In this document: positions 19,001 to 27,060 of the stretch, piece by piece
How positions within the stretch are numbered: position 1 is the first letter of the stretch
How the letters are laid out: each line of letters starts with the position of its first letter
NCBI RefSeq assembly: GCF_003029735.1
Contig: NZ_KZ686269.1
Coordinates: 682,001-746,000, forward strand
Direction of reading: 5' to 3'
DNA from: Pedobacter yulinensis
GTDB lineage: Bacteria; Bacteroidota; Bacteroidia; Sphingobacteriales; Sphingobacteriaceae
DNA: 64,000 bases
Position numbers and translations under genes: made by a program
The notes under the pieces: generated by a model
Database searches by the model: none
What the model was told of the DNA's origin: nothing
The model's input: the letters and a program-made list of their open reading frames with translations, nothing else

Positions 19001-19130
19001 GATCACGCTGACCAAATACACCGGGCTCGATCCTGAGTTCAGTAACGGAAGCATATTTGAGAAGGGTTACGACTTCGGTGCCTACCCGAATTTACGTACC
19101 GTATCTGTGGGTCTACAGTTTGGATTTTAA
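16083..19130 (+). CDS. SusC/RagA-family TonB-linked outer-membrane transporter
   Basis: A 1015-residue glycan importer, the barrel of a SusCD pair. After a signal peptide (hydrophobic core about 25-42, ending ANAQ) comes a carboxypeptidase-D-like N-terminal extension (VTGRVVDSKGDPVPGVTVKVQ, about 45-130), then DDVVVVGYGTQLKKDLTGAVS, the conserved SusC sequence, and a plug domain with GIKVRGGGQPGSEAQIQIRG, YVIDG and AAAIYGSRAANGVIII. The rest is a TonB-dependent barrel ending in GLQFGF. The start region is unusually basic (RRLRRPGGR) before the hydrophobic core, so a later start is possible. SusD follows 10 bases on. The partner protein and the divergent HTCS place it in a polysaccharide utilisation locus. 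Confidence 0.96.
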   Translation: MSKTLPIQRRLRRPGGRSFPGRKAFVLSFIFLWLGFAFAANAQTQKVTGRVVDSKGDPVPGVTVKVQNTTRVSTTDAEGRYSIDVPDLQTTLVFSSIGYTEQRQALGGQTALNITLQDDQQALDDVVVVGYGTQLKKDLTGAVSVVKAQDVKKRQATTVAESLQGLASGIKVRGGGQPGSEAQIQIRGLKNLSGTNPLYVIDGLVSNANRDFNPADIESIQILKDASAAAIYGSRAANGVIIITTRKGKEGPLMVEFTGRSSIQTMPRYELAGTEEFSRINFMAYDNANVPRQNLDLGVNTDWQDVAFRTGNVQDYNMSFSGGSSTGNYLVSGGYFGNKGTVISTGFDRLSFRVNTQGKKGIFTIGENFSVTNSKSDEMSGNPIIDVIRMLPTIPVYNAANPGGYGYGDEKRGRTFGTNPLAIANLEDRSNENLRLRGNLFGELQILKSLKYRLNLGYETSRDHYKYLKKDGFWTLNQAFDPAIANENRAESETKLIENTLTFTKQFGKHSLNVIAGQSYQQDTYAQIWGTKRNLLPNPSGGYYDVLDQGNEGLTGGFRNRTDIISYFGRAEYNYADKYLINGIIRRDGVSRFGPEYKFGNFPSLSAAWRISNEEFYKVKWMNDLKLRASYGTLGSSNIGPYDYIALINTFSTIALGQGQGAQQGATQVKLANRDLRWEELVQQNYGFDAAFLNNKLTVSAEYFIAKTKDVLLEYPLLLSTGNDGGNPRVNGVTLGNRGFELTAGYANNDKPFKYNVTANVTTLRNKVLDLGYNKNKTYVGNTVTEVGQPIGMWYVLQTDGLFQNQAEIDNYRNANGTVIQPSAKPGDIRYKDNNGDGQITNSDKIVVGSPWPKYEVGLNIGLSYKNFEFSMDWFGSFGSTVFNGPRSVIERFDDNSNYPAGVQPWTPQNPNTSTPRAYYASTLNSRGDTDRWLESGSFARMKYVALSYNLPADFVKKAGFSRAQISISGQNLITLTKYTGLDPEFSNGSIFEKGYDFGAYPNLRTVSVGLQFGF

Positions 19131-19140
19131 TAAGAACGAA

Positions 19141-20667
19141 ATGAAAAAGATTTTTCTCTCCATATTTTTTGCGGGCCTGCTCGGCGTCATGACCGGGTGC
19201 AAGAAGGACCTGTTAAATCAGGACAACCCGAATACGCTGACCACTGAACAGTTCTGGAAAACAGAAAGCGATGCTCAGAAGGGCGTAAACGCCATTTATC
19301 ATATGTTTTACCAGAACGGAGGTTTTAACCGCTGGATGTACTTCCGGCTCGACCTGGCCTCAGATGAAGGATTCAGCAAAAGTCCCTGGGTCGAGCTTGC
19401 TGACTGGACGCGTTTTCAATACATCAATTATAACTTCTGGGAAGGCAATGTGAACAGCTACAGGGACGTGTACAAAGCAATTTTTCGGTGTAACCAGGTT
19501 CTTGAAAATGTACCAGGGATCGAGTTCGATCAGGGACGCAAGACACAGATGATTGCCCAGGCGAAATTCCTCCGTGGCTTGTATTATTACTATGCGGCGA
19601 TCTTATGGGAAAATTTTCCCATCGTTACCGTTACCCAGCGGCCGGAGGATATGCCCAGGCAAAGTTCCCTGGCAGAAGTTTGGGCGTTGGTCGAAAAAGA
19701 CCTGACCGAAGCCAGTGCAGGCCTGCCGGAACAATGGACCGGTAATGATCTCGGACGTGCCACGAAAGGAGCCGCTCAGGCCATGCTCGCCAAAGCGCTG
19801 ATGCAGCAGAAAAAATGGGCACAGGCAAAAACGGCGCTCGATTACCTGGTAACCGGTGCCGGACAGAATTATTATGACCTGGTCGATTTCAAAGACAATT
19901 TCCGTGCAGACAATGAGAACAACAAAGAGTCGGTTTTCGAGATCCAGTTCTCTGATGCCAACAAAACTGGCGAGGGTGATGGTCCGAATTCAAACATGGG
20001 CAGCAACAGATCTCAGTTCTTCGCTCCGCGTGATATTGGGTGGTCTGATGGACAAGCGCGTTTCTGGCTTGTAGATGAGTTTAAGAAAGAGAAAACCACC
20101 GACAACCAGATCGATCCGCGGCTGCAATATTCTTTGTTTTACCCAGGATCTGAAGCAGATTTCGGTGTAAAAACCTATGGCCGCAGCTGGACGTGGGGTG
20201 CTGATGAGGCCTGGTTCAAAAAATACTCACGCGATTACATGCGCAGCAACGAAGATTATTTTAATCAGATTAATAACCGGATGATCCGGTATGCCGACGT
20301 CTTGCTGATGTATGCTGAGGTTCAAAACGAGCTTGGGCAGACCGCAGATGCTTACACCTATGTGAACCGTGTGCGCGCACGTTCAAAAATGGCACCGCTG
20401 GCTGCGGCGTATCCGGCCATTGGGAATAACCAGACGCTGTTCCGTGAACGGCTTAAGACAGAACGGGCCCTGGAACTTTGCGGAGAGAGCGTGCGCTGGG
20501 CAGACCTTAAACGCTGGGGTGATCTTGATACCCAGGCCGGCGTGAACAAAGTTGCAGAACGCGATCCCGACTTCAGGAATTTTGTTGTCGGCAAAAGCAT
20601 CCGGTTACCGCTGCCGCAGATCGAGGTAGAGAACAATACCAACCTGAGACAGAATCCAGGCTACTAA
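19141..20667 (+). CDS. SusD/RagB-family surface glycan-binding lipoprotein
   Basis: A 508-residue lipoprotein that caps the SusC barrel and binds the oligosaccharide. The ATG at 19141 opens a lipoprotein signal (MKKIFLSIFFAGLLGVMTGC, Cys20 as lipid site), so I use it rather than the longer reading that begins inside susC. SusD marks are NTLTTEQFWKTESDAQKGVNAIY, the helical repeats (AKFLRGLYYYYA, KGAAQAMLAKALM) and the C-terminal NRVRARSKM and LKTERALELCGESVRWADLKRW blocks. It lies 10 bases after susC. No separate SusE/F-like surface protein follows; instead, a hairpin and hydrolase genes do. The glycan bound cannot be told from the sequence. Confidence 0.95.
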   Translation: MKKIFLSIFFAGLLGVMTGCKKDLLNQDNPNTLTTEQFWKTESDAQKGVNAIYHMFYQNGGFNRWMYFRLDLASDEGFSKSPWVELADWTRFQYINYNFWEGNVNSYRDVYKAIFRCNQVLENVPGIEFDQGRKTQMIAQAKFLRGLYYYYAAILWENFPIVTVTQRPEDMPRQSSLAEVWALVEKDLTEASAGLPEQWTGNDLGRATKGAAQAMLAKALMQQKKWAQAKTALDYLVTGAGQNYYDLVDFKDNFRADNENNKESVFEIQFSDANKTGEGDGPNSNMGSNRSQFFAPRDIGWSDGQARFWLVDEFKKEKTTDNQIDPRLQYSLFYPGSEADFGVKTYGRSWTWGADEAWFKKYSRDYMRSNEDYFNQINNRMIRYADVLLMYAEVQNELGQTADAYTYVNRVRARSKMAPLAAAYPAIGNNQTLFRERLKTERALELCGESVRWADLKRWGDLDTQAGVNKVAERDPDFRNFVVGKSIRLPLPQIEVENNTNLRQNPGY

Positions 20668-20675
20668 ACCAACAA

Positions 20676-20698
20676 ACCGGCAGCGTCATGCTGCCGGT
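20676..20698 (+). promoter_or_regulatory. Intercistronic hairpin after susD
   Basis: ACCGGCAGC and GCTGCCGGT form a perfect 9-base stem with a 5-base loop in the 44-base gap between susD and the first GH43 gene. There is no T-run behind it, so it is more likely an mRNA-stabilising or processing hairpin that lets susCD transcript outlast the enzyme part than a full terminator. Confidence 0.6.
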
Positions 20699-20711
20699 AT
20701 GATACGCAGAT

Positions 20712-21785
20712 ATGAAAATCAAACCCTCTTTATTTTTCCTACTTGCCCTGGCCGCATGTGGCAAGAGCGAACCGCCGGCTGTTGAGCCACCGCCCGCACC
20801 TGTTAAGAAAACCAGCTACACGAATCCTGTTTTTACGCCGGTCATGGCTGATCCTTCGGTACTGAGAGACCCTGCATCAGGTTATTTCTTCGTGTTCGGA
20901 ACAGAAGATTTCTGGGGCCCTGGACAGGGCACCAAGCTCGTGCCGATAGCCAGATCTGAAAACCTCGTAGACTGGGTGTACATTCGTGATGCTTTTTCAA
21001 CCAAACCGGGCTGGAAAGCAGATGGCGGTATTTGGGCACCAGATCCGGCGTACGTAAACGGACAATACTACCTGTACTATTCATACTCTGTCTGGGCAGA
21101 CAGCAACCCGGGCATAGGCCTTGCTACCTCGCTGCGCCCCGAAGGGCCGTATACCGATCTCGGGAAACTATTCATGAGTTCTGAAATGGGGGTTCCCAAT
21201 GCTATCGATCCTTTCTATATGGAAGACGGTGGTCAGAAATACCTGTTCTTCGGGAGCTACAGTTCGGCAGCAAACAACGGCACCTGGGGGGTGCCCCTGG
21301 CGGCCGATGGTAAATCTGTACCGGATAAAAATGCGAAGTTCAAAATTGCCGCCGGCGACTTTGAAGGTGTGATCATTGAAAAGCGCAATGACTATTATTA
21401 TTTCTTCGGTTCGAAGAACAATTGCTGCGACGGTGCTGCCAGCGTTTACCAGGTCAGGGTTGGCCGTTCGAGAGCGCTCAGGGGTCCTTATATCGACAAA
21501 GAAGGCAAAGAGATCACCCAACGTGGCAGCGGCAGCCTGCTCATTGCCCGCAACGACAAAATTGCCGGCCCCGGCCACAATGCGCGTATCATTACCGATG
21601 ATGCAGGTACAGACTGGTTTATTTATCACGGCATCGAGGTTGCCAACCCGATGATTCCGAACGGACCAAACCGCCGGGCCCTGTTCCTGGACAAATTAAC
21701 CTGGCAGGATGGCTGGCCCGTCATTGCAGGCGGTACACCATCAACCACCGCGCAGCCTGTGCCTGTATTCAACAAGAAAAACTAA
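20712..21785 (+). CDS. GH43-type glycoside hydrolase, lipoprotein (arabinan-active?)
   Basis: A 357-residue lipoprotein: the signal ends LAAC with Cys16 as lipid site, followed by a Pro-rich linker (about 21-31), so it should be membrane-anchored. The five-bladed propeller of clan GH-F is indicated by Asp47 in MADPSVLRDP (base), Asp166 in NAIDPFY (pKa modulator) and Glu218 in GDFEGVII (acid), with GGIWAPDPAYVNGQYYLYYS between. GH43 members release arabinose or xylose units or cut arabinan. Resemblance to endo-arabinanase-type members is only an impression. Second transcription-unit segment of the locus, 24 bases before the clan GH-A gene. Confidence 0.85.
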   Translation: MKIKPSLFFLLALAACGKSEPPAVEPPPAPVKKTSYTNPVFTPVMADPSVLRDPASGYFFVFGTEDFWGPGQGTKLVPIARSENLVDWVYIRDAFSTKPGWKADGGIWAPDPAYVNGQYYLYYSYSVWADSNPGIGLATSLRPEGPYTDLGKLFMSSEMGVPNAIDPFYMEDGGQKYLFFGSYSSAANNGTWGVPLAADGKSVPDKNAKFKIAAGDFEGVIIEKRNDYYYFFGSKNNCCDGAASVYQVRVGRSRALRGPYIDKEGKEITQRGSGSLLIARNDKIAGPGHNARIITDDAGTDWFIYHGIEVANPMIPNGPNRRALFLDKLTWQDGWPVIAGGTPSTTAQPVPVFNKKN

Positions 21786-21809
21786 ATTTATAATACAATC
21801 GAAAAACAC

Positions 21810-22946
21810 ATGACAAAAACGAACCTGAACCTCCTGGTTTGCCTCAGCCTTTTCTTTTTCTGCTGTAAGCAACCCGCCAAGAAAGAAGAAACCCGCCAGA
21901 TCTGGTCGAAAGAACAGGCCAAAGAATGGTATGGCAAACAAAACTGGATCGTCGGTGCAAATTTCCTGCCCAGTACCGCGATCAACCAGCTTGAAATGTG
22001 GCAGGCCGATTCTTTTGATACGGTTACCATCGCACGTGAACTAGGCTGGGCCCAATCGCTCGGCATGAATACCATGCGCGTGTACCTGCACGATCTTCCG
22101 TATGAAGAAGATTCAACCGGTTTCCTGAAACGCATTGATGCCTTCCTCGATCTGGCCAAAGACAAGAAGATTAAGCCGATCCTGGTCATCTTTGATTCAT
22201 GCTGGGACCCCAACCCCAAGTCAGGCAAGCAGCGCGATCCAAAACCGTTCGTGCATAACTCTGGTTGGGTGCAAAGCCCTGGCCTGGAGGTACTGCGCGA
22301 CAGCACCAAACAGGCGCGCCTGGAAGGTTATGTGAAAGGACTTGTCCGTCATTTCGCCAATGACGACAGGGTGCTGGCCTGGGATGTATGGAACGAGCCT
22401 GATAATCCGAATACCTCATCTTACGGACCGATCGAACTGAAAGACAAAGAACGTTATGTGTTACCTCTGCTCGAAAAGACGTTTAAATGGGCCCGGGCTT
22501 CAAATCCGTCACAGCCACTTACATCGGGTGTTTGGCGCAACGATTGGTCGGCAGATTCCCTGCTTACACCCATCGAGAAAGTGCAGCTCAACGAATCGGA
22601 TGTGATCAGTTTTCACTGCTACGACAAACCTGCCGATTTCGAAAAACGCATACATCAGCTGGAGCGATATGGCAAACCCATGATCTGCACTGAATACATG
22701 GCGCGTCCGAATGGAAGCACCTTCGAGGGATTCCTGCCTATCGCCAAAAAATACAATGTCGGTATGGTTAACTGGGGTTTTGTGGATGGTAAGAGCCAGA
22801 CGATTTATCCGTGGGACAGCTGGCAAAAGCAATACACCGGCGAACCTCCGCTTTGGTTCCATGACATCTTCCGTAAAGACGGTACACCTTATAAAACCGA
22901 GGAGACCGAGTTTATCAAACAGATAACCGGGGCTAAAAAGGGTTAA
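21810..22946 (+). CDS. Clan GH-A (GH5-like) glycoside hydrolase lipoprotein
   Basis: A 378-residue predicted lipoprotein (signal MTKTNLNLLVCLSLFFFCC; Cys18 or Cys19 as lipid site). The (beta/alpha)8 glycosidase pattern is visible: LGMNTMRVYLHDLPY, the acid/base Glu196 in DVWNEPDNP and the nucleophile Glu295 in ICTEYMARP, with VISFHCYD in the strand before. These are the marks of retaining clan GH-A enzymes such as GH5, but the family number and substrate cannot be assigned by eye. It follows the lipoprotein GH43 by 24 bases and precedes two hairpins, so it closes the first enzyme block of the locus. Confidence 0.8.
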   Translation: MTKTNLNLLVCLSLFFFCCKQPAKKEETRQIWSKEQAKEWYGKQNWIVGANFLPSTAINQLEMWQADSFDTVTIARELGWAQSLGMNTMRVYLHDLPYEEDSTGFLKRIDAFLDLAKDKKIKPILVIFDSCWDPNPKSGKQRDPKPFVHNSGWVQSPGLEVLRDSTKQARLEGYVKGLVRHFANDDRVLAWDVWNEPDNPNTSSYGPIELKDKERYVLPLLEKTFKWARASNPSQPLTSGVWRNDWSADSLLTPIEKVQLNESDVISFHCYDKPADFEKRIHQLERYGKPMICTEYMARPNGSTFEGFLPIAKKYNVGMVNWGFVDGKSQTIYPWDSWQKQYTGEPPLWFHDIFRKDGTPYKTEETEFIKQITGAKKG

Positions 22947-22953
22947 GCAAATG

Positions 22954-22979
22954 CGGGCGGCGGTTGAGGCTGCCGCCCG
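22954..22979 (+). promoter_or_regulatory. GC-rich hairpin after the clan GH-A gene
   Basis: CGGGCGGC (22954-22961) and GCCGCCCG (22972-22979) form a perfect 8-base stem directly after the stop codon. There is no T-run; it stands just ahead of a second hairpin with a T6 tail, so the two probably act together at the 3' end of the susCD-hydrolase transcript. Confidence 0.5.
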
Positions 22980-22996
22980 GGCAACTGCAGCTTATT

Positions 22997-23033
22997 GTCC
23001 TTCCGGCGCCGGCGTGCCCGGAAGGACTTTTTT
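22997..23033 (+). terminator. Intrinsic terminator inside the PUL
   Basis: GTCCTTCCGG (22997-23006) pairs perfectly with CCGGAAGGAC (23018-23027), followed by six Ts. It lies 44 bases before the next GH43 start, so transcription of the downstream GH43-GH43-fucosidase block is either reduced by read-through or driven separately. Confidence 0.8.
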
Positions 23034-23076
23034 ATGGTACCAATGGCCCTTTAACCGGCTAACAAAACAAACACAA

Positions 23077-24030
23077 ATGAAACCGATTTACAAATGCCTG
23101 CTGGCAGGAATGGTGCTGTTTCGCACCGCAGACCTTCACGCCCAGGAACCACCAGAAAACAACATCCTGCTTGCAGACCCCTCTGTGTACGCCGAAAAAG
23201 GCCTGTATTACCTGTACGGCACCGGCGAGGCCACCGGTTTTAAGGTATATACCTCAAAAGACCTGGAGCATTGGAACGATGGCGGGTTCGCCTTGAAAAA
23301 GGGGGAATCTTTTGGCGATCGCGGCTTTTGGGCGCCCCAGGTGTTCAAGTACCGTGGCAAGTACCACATGGCCTATGTGGCAAATGAGCAGATCGCTTTG
23401 GCGACGGCCGACAGCCCGCTGGGCCCGTTCAAACAGACTGTTCTGAAACACCTGAAATCTACCCAACGGCAGATCGATCCCTTTGTCTTAATTGAAAACG
23501 GCAAAATTTACCTGTATCATGTCCGCGTGGATCCGGGAAACCAGTTGTTCGTGGCAGAAATGCTCCCCGATCTGTCAGACATACGGCCGGAAACGTTAAA
23601 ACACTGTGTGTCGGCCACGCTTCCCTGGGAGAATACGACGAATAGCTGGCCTGTGGCCGAAGGGCCAACGGTCATTAAACATAAGGGGCTTTATTACCTG
23701 TTTTACACGGCCAACGATTTCCGTAACCCAGATTACGCCGTAGGGTATGCAACTTCAAGGCATCCCGCCGGACCCTTCACCAAGTTTGCAGGCAACCCGG
23801 TTTTAGATAAAAAGCTGGTAAAAATGAACGGAACCGGTCATGGAGACTTGTTTAAAGGCCCGGGCAACAAACTTTTTTATGTTTTTCATACGCATTTCAG
23901 CAACACGAAGGTAGGAAGGCGGCGCACGGCCATCGTTCCTTTGAACTTCGAAAAATCAGCCGCAGGCGGCGACCAGGTCGTTCCCGATGCATCTGCCCTG
24001 ATCTGGCTTAGGGAAACTCCCGGTAAATGA
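23077..24030 (+). CDS. GH43-type glycoside hydrolase, secreted
   Basis: A 317-residue exported protein from ATG 23077, which opens a signal peptide (MKPIYKCLLAGMVLF, cut near HAQ at residue 23); a longer reading would run through the terminator upstream. Clan GH-F marks: Asp34 in LLADPSVYAEKGLYYLYGTG (base), QIDPFVLIENGKIYLY (second Asp) and VAEGPTVIKHKGLYYLFYT (acid Glu), then GTGHGDLF. Likely an alpha-L-arabinofuranosidase or beta-xylosidase; specificity is open. Its TGA overlaps an in-frame ATG of the next gene (24027-24030). Periplasmic, in contrast to the lipid-anchored GH43 upstream. Confidence 0.85.
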   Translation: MKPIYKCLLAGMVLFRTADLHAQEPPENNILLADPSVYAEKGLYYLYGTGEATGFKVYTSKDLEHWNDGGFALKKGESFGDRGFWAPQVFKYRGKYHMAYVANEQIALATADSPLGPFKQTVLKHLKSTQRQIDPFVLIENGKIYLYHVRVDPGNQLFVAEMLPDLSDIRPETLKHCVSATLPWENTTNSWPVAEGPTVIKHKGLYYLFYTANDFRNPDYAVGYATSRHPAGPFTKFAGNPVLDKKLVKMNGTGHGDLFKGPGNKLFYVFHTHFSNTKVGRRRTAIVPLNFEKSAAGGDQVVPDASALIWLRETPGK

Positions 24031-24053
24031 AACCAAGAACCTTTAACAACACA

Positions 24054-24992
24054 ATGAAACCTTTATATCTCTTTCTTCTGCTGTTTTTGCCCGGCTTTAT
24101 GCGCGTGTCAGCGCAGCTTAATAACCCCGTCATTGCCCGCGATTTCCCGGACCCGACGGTTATGCGTTTCAATGGTGCATGGTACGTGTATGCTACCCAG
24201 GGAAAATCGACAATCCAGGCGGCGCGCTCCACAGACCTTCAGCACTGGGAAGATCTGCCCGATGCAATGCCTCAAAAGCCTTCCTGGGGAAACGAACATT
24301 TCTGGGCACCGCATGTGCTTTACGATGCCCGGATTAAAAAATACGTCATGTTCTATTCTGCCGAGTCGACCGACGAAAAAACAGGTAAATGCCTTGGGGT
24401 GGCATTTGCTGACAAACCGGAGGGACCATTCAAAGATAAGGGCAGCCCGCTGATCTGCGGTGAAACGTTCGTGAACATTGATCCCTATGCTTTTCGCGAT
24501 CCCGCCACCGGCAAAAACCTGCTGATCTGGGGGTCGGGCCATCAACCCATCCGGATACAGGAAATGAACAGCGACTGGAGCGATTTTCTGCCGGGATCGA
24601 AAGCCAAAGACCTGCTTTTTCCTGATCAGGAAACCCGGTACACGAAATTGATCGAGGGCGCATGGATTGACCAGCACAAAGGGTACTATTATCTTTATTA
24701 TTCAGGCGACAACTGCTGCGGTGACAAGGCAGATTATGCAGTGCTTGTAGCCCGGTCAAAAACGGTCGAAGGGCCTTATGTTACATTTGGCGCTGCTTCA
24801 GGCACAGGCAAAAGCGCGATCCTGGAAAGCAAGCAAAAATGGCTCGCGCCCGGTCACAACTCCATTCTTCATGACAAGGGAAAGACCTGGATTGCTTTTC
24901 ATGCCATTGAACAGGAGAACCGCAAAAAAGGCCGTCAGATGCTGATTGCACCACTTTTTTACCGCAACGGCTGGCCGCAGGTATCCTGGTAG
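24054..24992 (+). CDS. GH43-type glycoside hydrolase, secreted
   Basis: A 312-residue exported protein. ATG 24054 opens a signal peptide (MKPLYLFLLLFLPGFMRVSAQ); a start at 24027 overlapping the previous stop (ATGA) is possible and would add nine residues. Catalytic marks of clan GH-F: Asp33 in ARDFPDPTVM, the Asp in VNIDPYAF and the Glu in KLIEGAWI, with YYYLYYSGDNCCGDKADYAVLVARS, a layout shared with the first GH43 of the locus (both have a CC pair near the propeller's third blade). Third member of this fold in 4.3 kb, so the target glycan is probably arabinose- or xylose-rich (inference). Confidence 0.85.
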   Translation: MKPLYLFLLLFLPGFMRVSAQLNNPVIARDFPDPTVMRFNGAWYVYATQGKSTIQAARSTDLQHWEDLPDAMPQKPSWGNEHFWAPHVLYDARIKKYVMFYSAESTDEKTGKCLGVAFADKPEGPFKDKGSPLICGETFVNIDPYAFRDPATGKNLLIWGSGHQPIRIQEMNSDWSDFLPGSKAKDLLFPDQETRYTKLIEGAWIDQHKGYYYLYYSGDNCCGDKADYAVLVARSKTVEGPYVTFGAASGTGKSAILESKQKWLAPGHNSILHDKGKTWIAFHAIEQENRKKGRQMLIAPLFYRNGWPQVSW

Positions 24993-25088
24993 GGCCAATT
25001 GTGCTGAACGTTCGGGCAAAAGCTGCTAATGTTATCGCTTGCAATAGCTTTTTATTTGCCTGTTTACCATTTAGCCCGACTACCTGAC

Positions 25089-27011
25089 ATGAGAAATTTT
25101 TGCCGGCTGCTGTTGCCCGCGCTGTTCGTTTGCTGGCCCGGGGCAAAGCCTGCCAGTGCTCAGAACAACCCGCCGAAACCTTTTGGGCCAGTGCCCTCAG
25201 CCGCCCAGTTGCGGTGGCATGAAATGGAAATGTATGTGCTCGTCCATTTTACGCCCACCACTTTCGAGAACAAGGAATGGGGGTATGGCGATGCTGATCC
25301 AGAAATTTTCAATCCAAAAGCCTTTGACGCCGACCAGATTGCTACTGCAGTCAGGGCAGGCGGCTTTCGGGGACTGATCAGCGTGGCCAAACACCACGAC
25401 GGTTTTGCGCTCTGGCCAACAAAAACCAATAACTACAACATCAAGGCAAGTCCGTGGCGGGACGGAAAAGGCGATATGGTGATGGAATTCATGCGGGCAA
25501 CCCGAAAGGCAGGCATGCAGTTCGGCGTGTATTGCTCGGCCTGGGATCGGAACGACCCCGCCTACGGAACTCCGGCCTACGTAAGCCATTACCGAGAGCA
25601 GCTGAGCGAGTTATACACCCGTTACGGGGAACTGTTTACGAGCTGGCATGACGGCGCAAACGGAGGCGATGGTTATTATGGCGGCGCCCGCGAAACCCGG
25701 AAAATAGACCGTGCAACGTATTACGAATGGGAGAAACTCTGGCAAACAACGCGCCAGCTCCAGCCCGGGGCGGTCATTTTCAGCGACATCGGTCCCGATG
25801 TTCGCTGGGTAGGAAATGAACGCGGCGCAGCAGGGGAAACCTGCTGGGCCACCTTTACGCCTGTGGGGCCAGATGGAAGCAAGCCGGCACCCGGCCACGT
25901 GGTTGAAACCTTTCTGACCAGCGGTCAGCGCGACGGCAAATTCTGGATACCCGCCGAGTGTGATGTGCCGCACCGCAAGGGCTGGTTTTACCATGCCGAT
26001 CAGGATGACCAGGTCAAAACGCCAGATCAGCTCTTTGCCATCTACCTGCAGAGCGTGGGCCGCGGGGCCAACCTGAGCCTGGGCATCGCACCCATGCCCG
26101 ACGGACGACTGCATGCGCACGACGTTGCTTCGCTGCGGGCCTTCGGCGAGAAGCTTAGGAAAACTTTTTCCACCAACTTGGCTGCCGGAGCCACACTGCT
26201 GACCGCTCAAAGCCGCCCGGGCAATGCCTACCGTCCCGAAAACCTGCTGGACGGCGACCGGTACAGCTATTGGGCACCGCCTGATTATGTACATAACCCG
26301 GTTCTTGAAGTGGCCCTGAAGGGACAGAAACGCTTCGACCTGATCCGGCTGCGCGAGAACATTAAACTCGGCCAGCGTCTGGACAGTGTAAAAGTTGAAA
26401 TTCAGCGGGACGGCGGCTGGAAAGCCCTGGCCACCGCAACGAGTATCGGGTCTACCCGGCTGATCAAACTGAAGGCGCCGGTGCAGGCTGAACGGCTCAG
26501 GCTGAAACTGTATGCCCCTGTGGCACCCACCCTGAGCGACCTGGCTTTGTTCCTCGAGGCACCCGGCGAGCAAATGACTTACCTGAAAGAAACGACGGGA
26601 CTGGATAGGTCGGCATGGCAGATATTGAGCCCTGCATCGGGCGATAGCCGCAATGCCCTTGATGGAAATAAAAATACAACCTGGCTTACTGCATCAGGAG
26701 CGTTACCTGTACAAATTGTATTTGACCTCGGAAAACAAACGGTCTTTTCAGCCTTTTCTTACCTGCCACGGCAGGATGGTGCAGCAATGGGCCTGGCCGA
26801 ACGGTACGAACTGGAAACCAGCCAGGATGGAAAAGAATGGACCATACAGGCAGCAGGCGAATTTTCGAATATCCGGGCCAATCCTGTACAGCAATTTGTC
26901 AGGCTAACCAGACCTGCCAACTGCCGTTTTCTGCGTTTCACGGTTCGTTCTACCACACAAAACAACAACGAAGACAGGTTAAGCATCGCAGAATTCGATC
27001 TTTACAAGTAA
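25089..27011 (+). CDS. GH29-type alpha-L-fucosidase with C-terminal F5/8-type domains
   Basis: A 640-residue exported enzyme; ATG 25089 begins the signal peptide (hydrophobic LLLPALFVCW, cut near ASAQ), so an in-frame ATG at 25029 is rejected. The GH29 barrel shows HFTPTTFENKEWGYGD, AGFRG-like RAGGFRGLISVAKHHDGFALW, and TSWHDGANG with Asp188 as likely nucleophile. From about 380 the chain is beta-rich, and two stretches (NLLDGDRYSYWAPP and NALDGNKNTTWLT) are typical of discoidin/F5-8 carbohydrate-binding modules, the second ending the protein. It removes terminal L-fucose. Last gene of the locus, closed by a hairpin shared with the convergent OPT gene. Confidence 0.88.
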   Translation: MRNFCRLLLPALFVCWPGAKPASAQNNPPKPFGPVPSAAQLRWHEMEMYVLVHFTPTTFENKEWGYGDADPEIFNPKAFDADQIATAVRAGGFRGLISVAKHHDGFALWPTKTNNYNIKASPWRDGKGDMVMEFMRATRKAGMQFGVYCSAWDRNDPAYGTPAYVSHYREQLSELYTRYGELFTSWHDGANGGDGYYGGARETRKIDRATYYEWEKLWQTTRQLQPGAVIFSDIGPDVRWVGNERGAAGETCWATFTPVGPDGSKPAPGHVVETFLTSGQRDGKFWIPAECDVPHRKGWFYHADQDDQVKTPDQLFAIYLQSVGRGANLSLGIAPMPDGRLHAHDVASLRAFGEKLRKTFSTNLAAGATLLTAQSRPGNAYRPENLLDGDRYSYWAPPDYVHNPVLEVALKGQKRFDLIRLRENIKLGQRLDSVKVEIQRDGGWKALATATSIGSTRLIKLKAPVQAERLRLKLYAPVAPTLSDLALFLEAPGEQMTYLKETTGLDRSAWQILSPASGDSRNALDGNKNTTWLTASGALPVQIVFDLGKQTVFSAFSYLPRQDGAAMGLAERYELETSQDGKEWTIQAAGEFSNIRANPVQQFVRLTRPANCRFLRFTVRSTTQNNNEDRLSIAEFDLYK

Positions 27012-27020
27012 GAGCTTAAG

Positions 27021-27052
27021 ACAAAAGGTCCCGATCAATCCGGACCTTTTGT
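27021..27052. terminator. Bidirectional terminator between fucosidase and OPT genes
   Basis: ACAAAAGGTCC (27021-27031) pairs perfectly with GGACCTTTTGT (27042-27052). The stem gives a T-rich tail on both strands, so it can end the rightward glycan locus and the leftward OPT gene. Confidence 0.8.
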
Positions 27053-27060
27053 TGTTTCAA

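Noticed and set aside
25611..26573. A 320-codon open frame on the minus strand
   Set aside because: It is antisense to the GH29 gene, has no signal or family motif, and gives low-complexity translation.
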